Below are positions 17,005-25,200 of a DNA stretch of 64,000 bases, one piece after another. The stretch's first letter is position 1. Each line of letters starts with the position of its first letter. Made by a program: the position numbers and the translations under genes. The DNA lies in the NCBI GenBank assembly GCA_964605795.1, contig CAZSDZ010000007.1, positions 1 to 64,000 on the forward strand, in the 5' to 3' direction. The stretch comes from JAFGOM01 sp964605795. GTDB lineage: Archaea; Halobacteriota; Methanomicrobia; Methanomicrobiales; Methanospirillaceae. The notes under the pieces are model-generated. The model was not told the DNA's origin and did not search any database. It saw only the letters and a program-made list of their open reading frames with translations.

Positions 17005-18510
17005 ATGCGGATGAGAACCAGTAAAGGGAATCCGGCGCCATCTTCCCATGACAGGACAGGAAAAACAGATCAGGTGTTGCATGTGAAACCTGATCCCGTT
17101 ACCAGGCGGATCATTCTCCTCCTGGCCGTTTTAGCCGGATTCATCACTCCTTTTGATGGTTCTGCGGTAAACCTCGCTCTTCCGGTCATTGCCTCGGAAT
17201 TTCACATGGATATCATCACTCTTTCCTGGGTGACGACCGCGTATCTCCTCTCATGTGCCTTATTCCTGGTTCCTTTTGGGAAACTGGCAGACATGTACGG
17301 CCGGAAAAAATTTTACCTCATTGGTATTGCAATATTTATTACAGCGTCACTATGCATGACCCTGATCGGAACGAAACAGGAATTTATCGTTTTAAGGGTG
17401 ATACAGGGAGTGGGAAGTGCCATGATATTTGGTACAGCTGTTGCACTCCTTACCTCGGTATATCCACCAGGAGAGAGGGGTTTTGCGATTGGTCTGTATA
17501 CTACAGCAGTCTACCTGGGCCTTTCGGCAGGCCCGTTTCTTGGAGGGCTGCTTACAACCTACCTGGGCTGGCGGAGTATATTCCTTGTTAATGTCCCCCT
17601 TGGTATCATAGCGATTGCCCTTGTTTTTGGGAGGATCCATGGAGAATGGACCGAATGCAAGGGAGAACGATTTGATCTTGCCGGTTCTTTTATCTATGGC
17701 ATAACCATCGTTATGGTCATGTATGGTCTCTCCCTCGTTCCTGACACGACGGGACTAGCACTCATCCTCTTAGGCCTGATCTGTACCTTCATCTTTATCT
17801 GGTTTGAACGCCGGGCGCTGTATCCTGTACTGAACATGCGAATCTTTACCGAAAACCGTGTCTTTGCCTTCTCAAACCTGGCGGCTTTGATTAATTATAG
17901 TGCAACGTTCTCGGTCTCTTTTATCTTAAGTCTGTACTTGCAGTATACTCAGGATATTTCGTCTGCATCGGCAGGATGTATCCTCGTTACTGCTCCTTTC
18001 ATGCAGATGCTGATAGCATCGTTCTCAGGGAAGCTCTCGGATCGCATGGACCCGGGAACTATCGCCTCGGTTGGGATGGCTTTATCAGCGCTTGCTATTT
18101 TTTTGCTGATCTTTATCGGGAAAAACACTCCGTTCTGGTACATTATCATGGCCCTGGTAATCCTTGGTATTGGATTTGGCATATTCTCGTCGCCGAATAC
18201 CAATGCAATCATGAGTGCGGTCGAGAAAAGATATTACGGGGTGGCATCAGGAATACTTGCAACCATGCGGTTGCTAGGCCAGATGTTCTCAATGGGTATC
18301 GTCATGATGGTGTTTGCAGTAATAATCGGTCCAATAGAACTTGCGCCCGAATCACAGGATGCATTCTTAAAAAGCCTCCACTACATCTTCTCCCTCTTTA
18401 CAATCCTCTGTATCATTGGTATTTATGCGTCGTTCCAACGGATACAAAAGGGAAAACCAGATCCCGGATCCTCTGGTAAATCTGATTACCTGGTTGGTGA
18501 GTACAAATAA
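17005..18510 (+). CDS. DHA2-type MFS efflux transporter
   Basis: A 501-residue inner membrane transporter of the major facilitator superfamily with about 14 spans, which places it in the drug:H+ antiporter-2 group (EmrB/QacA-like). Seen: DGSAVNLALPVIASEF in the first span region, TTAYLLS, motif A GKLADMYGRKK near residue 95, and the motif C region GLSAGPFLGGLL near 170. The N-terminus has about 35 polar residues before the first span, which is longer than usual; a later start is possible, and no strong ribosome binding site decides. Export of drugs or toxic compounds by proton exchange is the family role. A second DHA2 gene follows in the same direction. Confidence 0.88.
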   Translation: MRMRTSKGNPAPSSHDRTGKTDQVLHVKPDPVTRRIILLLAVLAGFITPFDGSAVNLALPVIASEFHMDIITLSWVTTAYLLSCALFLVPFGKLADMYGRKKFYLIGIAIFITASLCMTLIGTKQEFIVLRVIQGVGSAMIFGTAVALLTSVYPPGERGFAIGLYTTAVYLGLSAGPFLGGLLTTYLGWRSIFLVNVPLGIIAIALVFGRIHGEWTECKGERFDLAGSFIYGITIVMVMYGLSLVPDTTGLALILLGLICTFIFIWFERRALYPVLNMRIFTENRVFAFSNLAALINYSATFSVSFILSLYLQYTQDISSASAGCILVTAPFMQMLIASFSGKLSDRMDPGTIASVGMALSALAIFLLIFIGKNTPFWYIIMALVILGIGFGIFSSPNTNAIMSAVEKRYYGVASGILATMRLLGQMFSMGIVMMVFAVIIGPIELAPESQDAFLKSLHYIFSLFTILCIIGIYASFQRIQKGKPDPGSSGKSDYLVGEYK

Positions 18511-18596
18511 TAAAGGATAGATCAGATTCGTTATCAATCTGCCAGCCCTCCTTATCCTTTGATTCCCATCCTTTAGCTAGATAGTTGGTATTTCTG

Positions 18597-18610
18597 TTCA
18601 GAACCGATTC
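18597..18610. promoter_or_regulatory. Second copy of the efflux-pump upstream element
   Basis: TTCAGAACCGATTC lies about 36 nt before the ATG at 18646. Its core GAACCGATTC is one base off the palindrome GAACCGGTTC seen upstream of the first pump, and TACTAAT follows 6 nt later. The repeat of both parts at two pump genes supports a shared regulator. Confidence 0.42.
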
Positions 18611-18645
18611 TTCAAGTACTAATACACAAATACTTTGTAATAACC

Positions 18646-20127
18646 ATGAGTCACAGAGATAAGGAACCCAGTTTTGGTCTTTTAATCTTCTCGATTTCTC
18701 TTGCCATCTTCATGTCAGCACTGGATGGAACAATTGTAAATATCGCTCTTCCAACCATATCTGAATCGTTTCATCTCTCATCCAGCACGGTTAGCTGGGT
18801 TGCAACCATGTACCTTCTTGTTCTCGCAGGATGTGTTCTCATATTCGGAAAGATTGCAGATGTTATCGGGTTTAAGCGGGTCTTTATCAGTGGATTTATT
18901 CTCTTTACTCTGGGATCCCTTGCCTGTGGTATCCTCCCCGGACTTCTCGATTCGTTTTATCTCCTCGTCGGATTTCGGGCGTTTCAGGCGGTTGGGGGTG
19001 CGATGATCACCTCGATTGCCCCGGCAATGGTGACTGCCTTTATCCCGATGGAAAGAAAAGGAAAAGCCATGGGTATCATTATGACCTTTGCCGCCCTTGG
19101 AACTGCCATAGGACCGAGTGTGGGTGGAATTCTCACGCAGTATCTCTCCTGGGAATGGATATTTTTCATCAACATCCCGATCGGGATCCTTGCAGTCATC
19201 CTCGGCAGCATGGTGATCCCTGCATCAGTTCATACCTCACTTGGGACTGGGTTTGACAGAAAAGGAGCGTTTCTTATATTTTTCGGGATGGCTCTGTTAC
19301 TGTTCGGGTTCTCGGAAGGCACGGATCTCGGGTGGAGTAGCCCGGTCATTATCGGTTCTCTGGTGATTGCACTGGTATCACTGGGACTGTTTATCTGGCA
19401 TGAATTGGGATATGCAGATCCCTTGCTTGATATCCGCCTCTTCAAAGACCGTAATTTTTTGTTTCTCAACCTGATCTTTGCACTTGTCTTCTTCAGCTTC
19501 TCAGGGATTAACTATCTTTTGCCATTTTATCTTGAGTATGTGAGTGGATACATCCCGGCAGATGCCGGGATAATCCTGACATCGCTCTCGGCTGCAATGA
19601 TGATATCCGGGTTAGTTGCCGGGATGCTGTTTAACAGGATTGGAGGAAAAAAGCTTGCAATCATTGCTGCGGTTATCATCACGACAGGATATTTCCTGAT
19701 AACCCATCTGAGAGCCGATACCCCGACCGCATTTGTCGTCCTCTGCCTGGTTTTTATCGGCCTTGGTCTAGGGATGATGGTCTCACCGGTAACGAACATG
19801 ATAATGATGTCTACTCCGCGAAAAAAATCAGGAATGGTCTCTTCCGTCACCAGTCTTGCCCGGTTTGCACCAATGACAATAGGAATTGCCTTTTATAATG
19901 TCATCTTTATCGAGGGGATGATCGCAATTGCAACCCATTATAATGTTACAAAAAGTGCACCGGTCGATATCCAGCATGAGGTACTGGCTGCCGGATTCGA
20001 TCTAAGTTTTCTGGCCTCATTTATAATCGGGATACTCATTTTTATCCTGACCCTGGTTGTGAGGTACGAGGTTCATCCTGATTACCTGGATGGAGATATG
20101 AATAAAGAACAACCGATAGTAGTCTGA
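18646..20127 (+). CDS. DHA2-type MFS efflux transporter, second copy
   Basis: A 493-residue, 14-span drug:H+ antiporter-2 family protein. Seen: ALDGTIVNIALPTISESF in the first span, the motif A variant GKIADVIGFKR near residue 68, GTAIGPSVGGILTQYLSWEWIF split over the fourth and fifth spans, and a late PVTNMIMMSTPRKKSGMVSS segment typical of the family. It is clearly related to the preceding pump but diverged, so this is an old duplication or separate acquisition. The 135-bp spacer with its own upstream element suggests its own promoter. Substrates are unknown. Confidence 0.9.
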   Translation: MSHRDKEPSFGLLIFSISLAIFMSALDGTIVNIALPTISESFHLSSSTVSWVATMYLLVLAGCVLIFGKIADVIGFKRVFISGFILFTLGSLACGILPGLLDSFYLLVGFRAFQAVGGAMITSIAPAMVTAFIPMERKGKAMGIIMTFAALGTAIGPSVGGILTQYLSWEWIFFINIPIGILAVILGSMVIPASVHTSLGTGFDRKGAFLIFFGMALLLFGFSEGTDLGWSSPVIIGSLVIALVSLGLFIWHELGYADPLLDIRLFKDRNFLFLNLIFALVFFSFSGINYLLPFYLEYVSGYIPADAGIILTSLSAAMMISGLVAGMLFNRIGGKKLAIIAAVIITTGYFLITHLRADTPTAFVVLCLVFIGLGLGMMVSPVTNMIMMSTPRKKSGMVSSVTSLARFAPMTIGIAFYNVIFIEGMIAIATHYNVTKSAPVDIQHEVLAAGFDLSFLASFIIGILIFILTLVVRYEVHPDYLDGDMNKEQPIVV

Positions 20128-20229
20128 TTCTTTATTTTTTCTTTGATACGCTTCCTTTTTAGAACTTTTCTCACTTCCTTATGAGAGATAACAGAAAATT
20201 CGTCAGACGGTTTTTTCTGGTATCTCTGA

Positions 20230-21384
20230 TTACTGCATCACGACTTTATGCATAAGGGCCATCACTCCTGGTTTTTGTGGTTGTGATGGCATCCCAAAGC
20301 CCGGCATTCCCATGGGCGGAGATTCAAACATCTCGGTATTGAGACGATCAGTAATCTCGTCGAATATTTTCTTGTATGCAATGCAATGGGGGTCTACTCC
20401 TTTTATCTCTCCGTCTGTTGGTGCGATGGCATTATACGGGCATCCCCCACGGCAATATCTGATATGAGCACAGTCTCTGCAGGCGATATCGACAAAGTCC
20501 CGGTATGCGGTCATCAACGTCCCGGCTGGTGACTGCATGAGCATCTCTCTCGTCGGCCTGTCATATACCGTGCCCATGATGTATTGATCCATTCCGACAA
20601 ACCGGTAACAGGGATAAATACTGCCGTCTGGCCCGATAGCAAAGGTACTGCCCATGCAGTCGGCAAAGGTACATACATTTCCCCTTCTCGTAAAGACACC
20701 CCTGACCAGATCATTGATGTTCATGATCTCAATCTCATGGTAATGCAGAAGTGACTGGTCAAGGAGGTATATCAGCAGGTCTCCGAATTCTTCGGGATCC
20801 AGTGCCCATTCTTTAGGATTTTTACCCCGAAGCGATGGGAGTGCCGGGTGAAGTTTGAGAACAAAGCCATTTTTTAAGAAGAACTGAACAATCTCATCCC
20901 GTTTTTGATACGAGTGATTGGTAAATGTACAGATATACCGTACCACAAGACCGTGACTTCTGGCAATTTCGTAACCTCGCATGTTTTTCTGGAAGTAACC
21001 GTCTCCCCGCTGCAGGTCATTGAGTTCCTCTGGTCCGTCGATGGATGAGCCGATTGGAACATGATATTCTGCAAATATTTCTGCCAGCTCCGGTGTCATC
21101 AGCCAGAGGTTTGTCTGGATGGCAAATTCAGTTCTTGTCTGTGGCAGACCGGCAGAAAGGATGGCCAGTGCTTCCCGGTAAAACGTTGGACCGGCAAGGA
21201 GCGGTTCACCTCCATGAAAGGTAAATGTTATCCGTTCTTCAGAAAAGGTGTTCAACCACGAGACGATCTCTGTTATCGTCTCAATTGTCATAATGGGGGA
21301 TGTTTCTTCTGAACTCCAGCAGTACTTACAGTGTGACGGACAACCAAGGGTCGGGATTATCATGACATGGAATGGATTTTTCAC
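20230..21384 (-). CDS. Radical SAM/SPASM enzyme, probable peptide or protein maturase
   Basis: A 384-residue radical SAM enzyme. The SAM-binding [4Fe-4S] motif CxxxCxxC is C15, C19 and C22 (CPSHCKYC). The family GGEPLL motif (FTFHGGEPLL) follows near residue 60. A SPASM domain with two more cluster sites lies at roughly 230-345: CTFADCMG, CYRF, then CRDCAHIRYCRGGCPYN and a final Cys. This layout matches sulfatase-maturase-like and peptide-modifying enzymes, including methanogen-specific groups. The last 35 residues are rich in Met, Pro and Gly, which is unusual. No sulfatase and no Cys-rich precursor peptide is visible within a few hundred bases, so the substrate is unknown. Confidence 0.88.
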   Translation of the reverse strand: MKNPFHVMIIPTLGCPSHCKYCWSSEETSPIMTIETITEIVSWLNTFSEERITFTFHGGEPLLAGPTFYREALAILSAGLPQTRTEFAIQTNLWLMTPELAEIFAEYHVPIGSSIDGPEELNDLQRGDGYFQKNMRGYEIARSHGLVVRYICTFTNHSYQKRDEIVQFFLKNGFVLKLHPALPSLRGKNPKEWALDPEEFGDLLIYLLDQSLLHYHEIEIMNINDLVRGVFTRRGNVCTFADCMGSTFAIGPDGSIYPCYRFVGMDQYIMGTVYDRPTREMLMQSPAGTLMTAYRDFVDIACRDCAHIRYCRGGCPYNAIAPTDGEIKGVDPHCIAYKKIFDEITDRLNTEMFESPPMGMPGFGMPSQPQKPGVMALMHKVVMQ

Positions 21385-21678
21385 TCATCATTTTCTGTCA
21401 GGAAAAGGTTAATACCTGCTGGTTCCTGTAACAACCTGAATTATCACGGTCTTTTATGTAACGATTACCATACAAGGGGATAACTGGCTTATCCCGTACC
21501 TCTCATAGGGAATTATTTCCTCCTATCGTAATCGGGAGGTATGCCCAATCGTACCTGTTTTCATCGCGTTAGCATTTTTCTTCTGGTTAAGGATCTTCAT
21601 GGGGTGATAAAAGGGAAGAATAGGAAAACATTTCATAATGATCTCTTGAAAAATCCGAACAAATCAGTGGAATCTGGT
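21385..21678. other. Intergenic region upstream of the radical SAM gene
   Basis: About 290 bp, searched for a short substrate peptide. A 50-codon plus-strand frame starts at 21541 after GGGAGG but has one Cys, no leader-like features and runs into the next gene on the opposite strand. Minus-strand frames are under ten codons. Nothing is supported. Confidence 0.4.
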
Positions 21679-22245
21679 TTAAATGACCGGTAAAAGGATG
21701 GAAAGTATTGTTATCGCAAGAGCGGTGATGAGCGGGATTGTCATGTTATCATCAACAGGAGAGTAGAGTTCGGTTATTCCTGCAATAACGGACGTAAACA
21801 GTGCGATCCACGGATGAATGAAGAACTGGAGAACAACAAAAGCGGCAATGATACCGGCAGCAGTCCCTTCTGCTGATTTATTTTTGTAAATAATATGGCG
21901 GCCACAGGCTACCCCGGCAATCGTCGATACACTGTCAAGAACAGCAAGGACAAGTATCGATACTGCTGCAACCGGGTACGGAAATACTGCCGTGACAAAG
22001 AGGGCAGTCAGCAGAAAAACAAGGGTCCCTTTCCCGGGGTACTCAACATCCCGTTCAAGGTGTCCGACGATAACCGAGATAAGGGGGATAGAATATCCTC
22101 TGATAATTGCATCAGAGAAGAGAAATCCCAGGAACACAGAGGTGGACAGGATTGCGACAACGATATACTGTGGTGCAAGATAGATAAGAGCAGCGATAAG
22201 GATACCAAATCCTAAATGACTGAGTTGTCTGATAAGTTCGTTCAT
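21679..22245 (-). CDS. SEC59/DGK1/VTE5-type polyprenol or lipid kinase
   Basis: A 188-residue integral membrane protein with about six spans. I start at ATG 22245, preceded by GAGACGAGAATTAATC, rather than the upstream frame opening at 22473, because homology begins at the later Met. Seen: EYPGKGTLVFLL, LDSVSTIAGVACGR, KNKSAEGTAAG and AGITELYSPVDDNMTIPL. These are the conserved blocks of the CTP-dependent dolichol/phytol/diacylglycerol kinase family. Archaea use dolichyl phosphate as glycan carrier, so a role in making or recycling polyprenyl phosphate, or in salvaging isoprenoid alcohols, is plausible. The glycosyltransferase gene lies divergently 335 bp away. Confidence 0.8.
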   Translation of the reverse strand: MNELIRQLSHLGFGILIAALIYLAPQYIVVAILSTSVFLGFLFSDAIIRGYSIPLISVIVGHLERDVEYPGKGTLVFLLTALFVTAVFPYPVAAVSILVLAVLDSVSTIAGVACGRHIIYKNKSAEGTAAGIIAAFVVLQFFIHPWIALFTSVIAGITELYSPVDDNMTIPLITALAITILSILLPVI

Positions 22246-22580
22246 GATTAATTCTCGTCTCAATTTTTCGTGGGAACAAGGAGTTATCCTGTTTGTCAGG
22301 TACAATCTCACAGGTGAATGTATCAGCGTTTCTATGAGGTGTGACGAAAATATCCTGACTATCTTCTCAACATCTGGGAATCTCCTGATAGAACCGCATG
22401 ACATAATGATAAGGAAGAATACATAATTCCATGAGAAGATTCTACCCTTAAACGTAATCAATGAAAGGGACACTGGTGCAGCGTGGCATCTTCATTTACC
22501 CCCGCGTGTAATACTATCTCACGAGTTACGTAACGAAAACCCATTCAAGTGGCTAGCTATATGGGATCTGGAGTACCAGG
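22246..22580. other. Intergenic region between divergent genes
   Basis: A 335-bp spacer that must carry both promoters. A 10-bp palindrome GTTACGTAAC is at 22525-22534, about 50 nt before the glycosyltransferase start. No gene is visible. Confidence 0.35.
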
Positions 22581-25121
22581 ATGAAATCCTTAGACAAAGA
22601 AGATATTATCGCAATTTTAGTCTCTAACCGGGTTGTCGATATCGAATCACTTAAGAATCCTGCTATATCGACAGAGGATGTGATATTATATCTGGCGAAA
22701 TTCAAGATACCTGTTCCTGAATCCTTTTTCCGGGAAGTAGCGCAACTCTGTGAGTTTCCTTATATCGATTATGTAGATCTCCTCTCAATGAGCCGCAAAG
22801 CTGTGGAATTATCTCCGGAATGTGGGCTTTCCTCTTCATTTGTCTGTAAATATGATTACCTGGTCTTTCCACTCGAAGAGACCGAGACGTATCTGCATAT
22901 CGCAACTGCCAATCCGTTTCAATACGAGATGATACAGAATCTAGAGGAGAGAACAAAAAAAAAGGTCCGGATATCGGTCGCATCGATTCAGGCTATCCAG
23001 ACATCGGTGGATATCGGGTACCAGGAAATTCACAGTTACAGCGCATTATCAGAGTTATACGAGAGGAGTCCCGATGAATCTGCTAATAAAATCCTTGTTC
23101 CCTGGCACCGGGCGGCAGTATTAGGAGCCGTTCTTCTCATAATTCTGCTTCTTATCTCCGATCCCTACTGGGGGGCTTTTCTTGTCTTCACCCTTATCAA
23201 TATCACGTATTTTATCATAAACCCGGTAAAATTCTACATCTCGCTCCGGGGGATGACCGGGACCACCCGGATGCTGTATGTATCTGAAAAGGAAGCCGCT
23301 CTCATGCGTGATGAGGATCTACCGGTATATACCATTCTTGTCCCTCTCTACCGGGAACCCGATATGCTTCCGCATATCATTAAAAATATCTATTCTCTCG
23401 ATTATCCAAAAGAGAAACTCGATGTCAAGATCCTGATGGAGGAACAGGATACCGTCACGTTAGAAAAGGCCAGAAAGATCGGGTTATTCGGAGTGATCGA
23501 GGAGGTCATATCGCCCTATACAACCGAGGAGTATCGTGAAGTCTTAAGCATCTTTACTCCGGTAATCATACCAGCAGCCGAGATACAGACCAAACCCCGT
23601 GCCTGTTCGTATGGTCTTTTACGAAGCAGAGGAGAATACGTGGTCATCTATGATGCAGAGGATTATCCTGACCGGAACCAGTTGCGAAAAGTTGCAGCAG
23701 CCTTTGCAAAACAGGATCCCTCCTGTGTCTGTATCCAGTGCATGCTCAACTTTTACAATCCCCGTAAAAATATCCTCACCCGATGGTTTACCATTGAATA
23801 CTCGTACTGGTATGATTATTACCTCCAGGGGCTTGACAAGGTTTCTGCCCCGATTCCGCTTGGTGGAACCAGTAATCACTTCAGGACAGGTCCCTTAAAA
23901 GATATCGGAGCGTGGGATCCCTATAATGTAACCGAGGATGCTGATCTCGGGATGCGTATCGCACGGAGAGGATACACGACCGGTATCTTAAATTCCCATA
24001 CCTATGAAGAGGCAGTCAGTAAACCCGGTTCCTGGATAAAGCAGCGTTCACGCTGGGTGAAGGGGTTTATTGTGACCTGGTTTGTGCATATGCGACACCC
24101 GGTCAGGGTAATCCGGGATATGGGCATAAAGAAGTTTTTCCTCTTTCAGCTCACCTTTGGCGGTAATTTCTACATGCCGCTCTGCAATCCTCTCCTGTGG
24201 CTTGTTTTTATCCTGGGATTTATAATTCCGTCATTCTTTTACTCATGGTTTGATTTCTGGCCCTTTGCTGCAATAGCGGTATTTAACCTGTTAATCGGGA
24301 ACATTGTCTACCTGACACTTGCATTGACAGCCACCATGAAAGAGAAACAGTATGATCTCCTCCTCCTGTCGCTGTTCTTACCGTTATACTGGGTTCTTAT
24401 CAGTATCGGAGCCTGGAAAGGACTGCTCCAGCTCTTTGTTCAGCCCTATAAATGGGAGAAGACCGATCATGGTGATACATTCCTGGATCAGGATCGGATT
24501 GAGAATGCCCGGTCACAGGATATTGCCCGTCCGGTTACCGAGATCATTGTTGAGGATCCAATCATCCGGAATGGTACTACTGCGGTTCCTCTTTATCAGG
24601 TAGGAATATCAATCCTCCTCACGGTAATACTTGTTCTGGCAGTAGCACTTCTCTTTGGCGTGATTGAATACGAACCGATAAGCAGTCATGTATCGCTTGA
24701 TTCGATACCAGGACTCCCGCAGGCACTCGCTCCATTTTCAGGTGATAGTACCCAGTCATTTTTCAACAAAGGTGCCATTCCCCTTCCCGTGTCACAACGG
24801 CGGGTTTTGGTTGGGGAAGAGACGGGTTCAGATAATCCACTCCCTGTAAATCAGTATCAGTCCCTTCCCGATGGGATCGTGATAAAAAGAGAAGGGACAG
24901 CCAATGATCCTATCCTTGTCTTCTTCGGGCAACCCCTGACCGGCACGGCAACCGGGTATGAGATCTTGTTCCGGTATTCCGATGGATCGTATAAGGAATT
25001 ATCGGGAATTACTCCTCCCCGGGTGATAACTGTACCGGGCGGAAGTGGTCCGGTCTCTCTTTCCATTCACAAGCAGTACCAATCTGGAGCGAAAGTACCC
25101 CTATTTATTGGAGATGTCTGA
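22581..25121 (+). CDS. Membrane GT2 polysaccharide synthase with MshEN-like N-terminus
   Basis: An 846-residue membrane glycosyltransferase. Residues 1-150 look like the GspE/MshE N-terminal domain (AQLCEFPYIDYVDLL, VELSPECG, YLHIATANPF), then two spans at about 175-222. The family 2 catalytic domain follows: TILVPLYREPDML near 251, DAED at 358-361, TEDAD near 451 and QRSRW at 488-492, the QxxRW motif of processive synthases such as cellulose synthase. More spans follow to about 625, then a last span near 675 and an external C-terminal region of about 160 residues. The layout recalls bacterial NfrB. It should polymerise and export a surface glycan. MshE-type domains can bind cyclic di-GMP in bacteria; that is unproven here. 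Confidence 0.85.
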   Translation: MKSLDKEDIIAILVSNRVVDIESLKNPAISTEDVILYLAKFKIPVPESFFREVAQLCEFPYIDYVDLLSMSRKAVELSPECGLSSSFVCKYDYLVFPLEETETYLHIATANPFQYEMIQNLEERTKKKVRISVASIQAIQTSVDIGYQEIHSYSALSELYERSPDESANKILVPWHRAAVLGAVLLIILLLISDPYWGAFLVFTLINITYFIINPVKFYISLRGMTGTTRMLYVSEKEAALMRDEDLPVYTILVPLYREPDMLPHIIKNIYSLDYPKEKLDVKILMEEQDTVTLEKARKIGLFGVIEEVISPYTTEEYREVLSIFTPVIIPAAEIQTKPRACSYGLLRSRGEYVVIYDAEDYPDRNQLRKVAAAFAKQDPSCVCIQCMLNFYNPRKNILTRWFTIEYSYWYDYYLQGLDKVSAPIPLGGTSNHFRTGPLKDIGAWDPYNVTEDADLGMRIARRGYTTGILNSHTYEEAVSKPGSWIKQRSRWVKGFIVTWFVHMRHPVRVIRDMGIKKFFLFQLTFGGNFYMPLCNPLLWLVFILGFIIPSFFYSWFDFWPFAAIAVFNLLIGNIVYLTLALTATMKEKQYDLLLLSLFLPLYWVLISIGAWKGLLQLFVQPYKWEKTDHGDTFLDQDRIENARSQDIARPVTEIIVEDPIIRNGTTAVPLYQVGISILLTVILVLAVALLFGVIEYEPISSHVSLDSIPGLPQALAPFSGDSTQSFFNKGAIPLPVSQRRVLVGEETGSDNPLPVNQYQSLPDGIVIKREGTANDPILVFFGQPLTGTATGYEILFRYSDGSYKELSGITPPRVITVPGGSGPVSLSIHKQYQSGAKVPLFIGDV

Positions 25122-25200
25122 AATCCCTCCCTGATATCCTTTAGGGAGTTCCTTGAAAATCTCCAATAATGACAGTTGTTACGTTTTTTCCCTGATACAA

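Noticed and set aside
21541..21693. 50-codon plus-strand frame as a possible radical SAM substrate peptide
   Set aside because: Only one Cys, poor ribosome-binding spacing (1 nt), and overlap with the convergent kinase gene.
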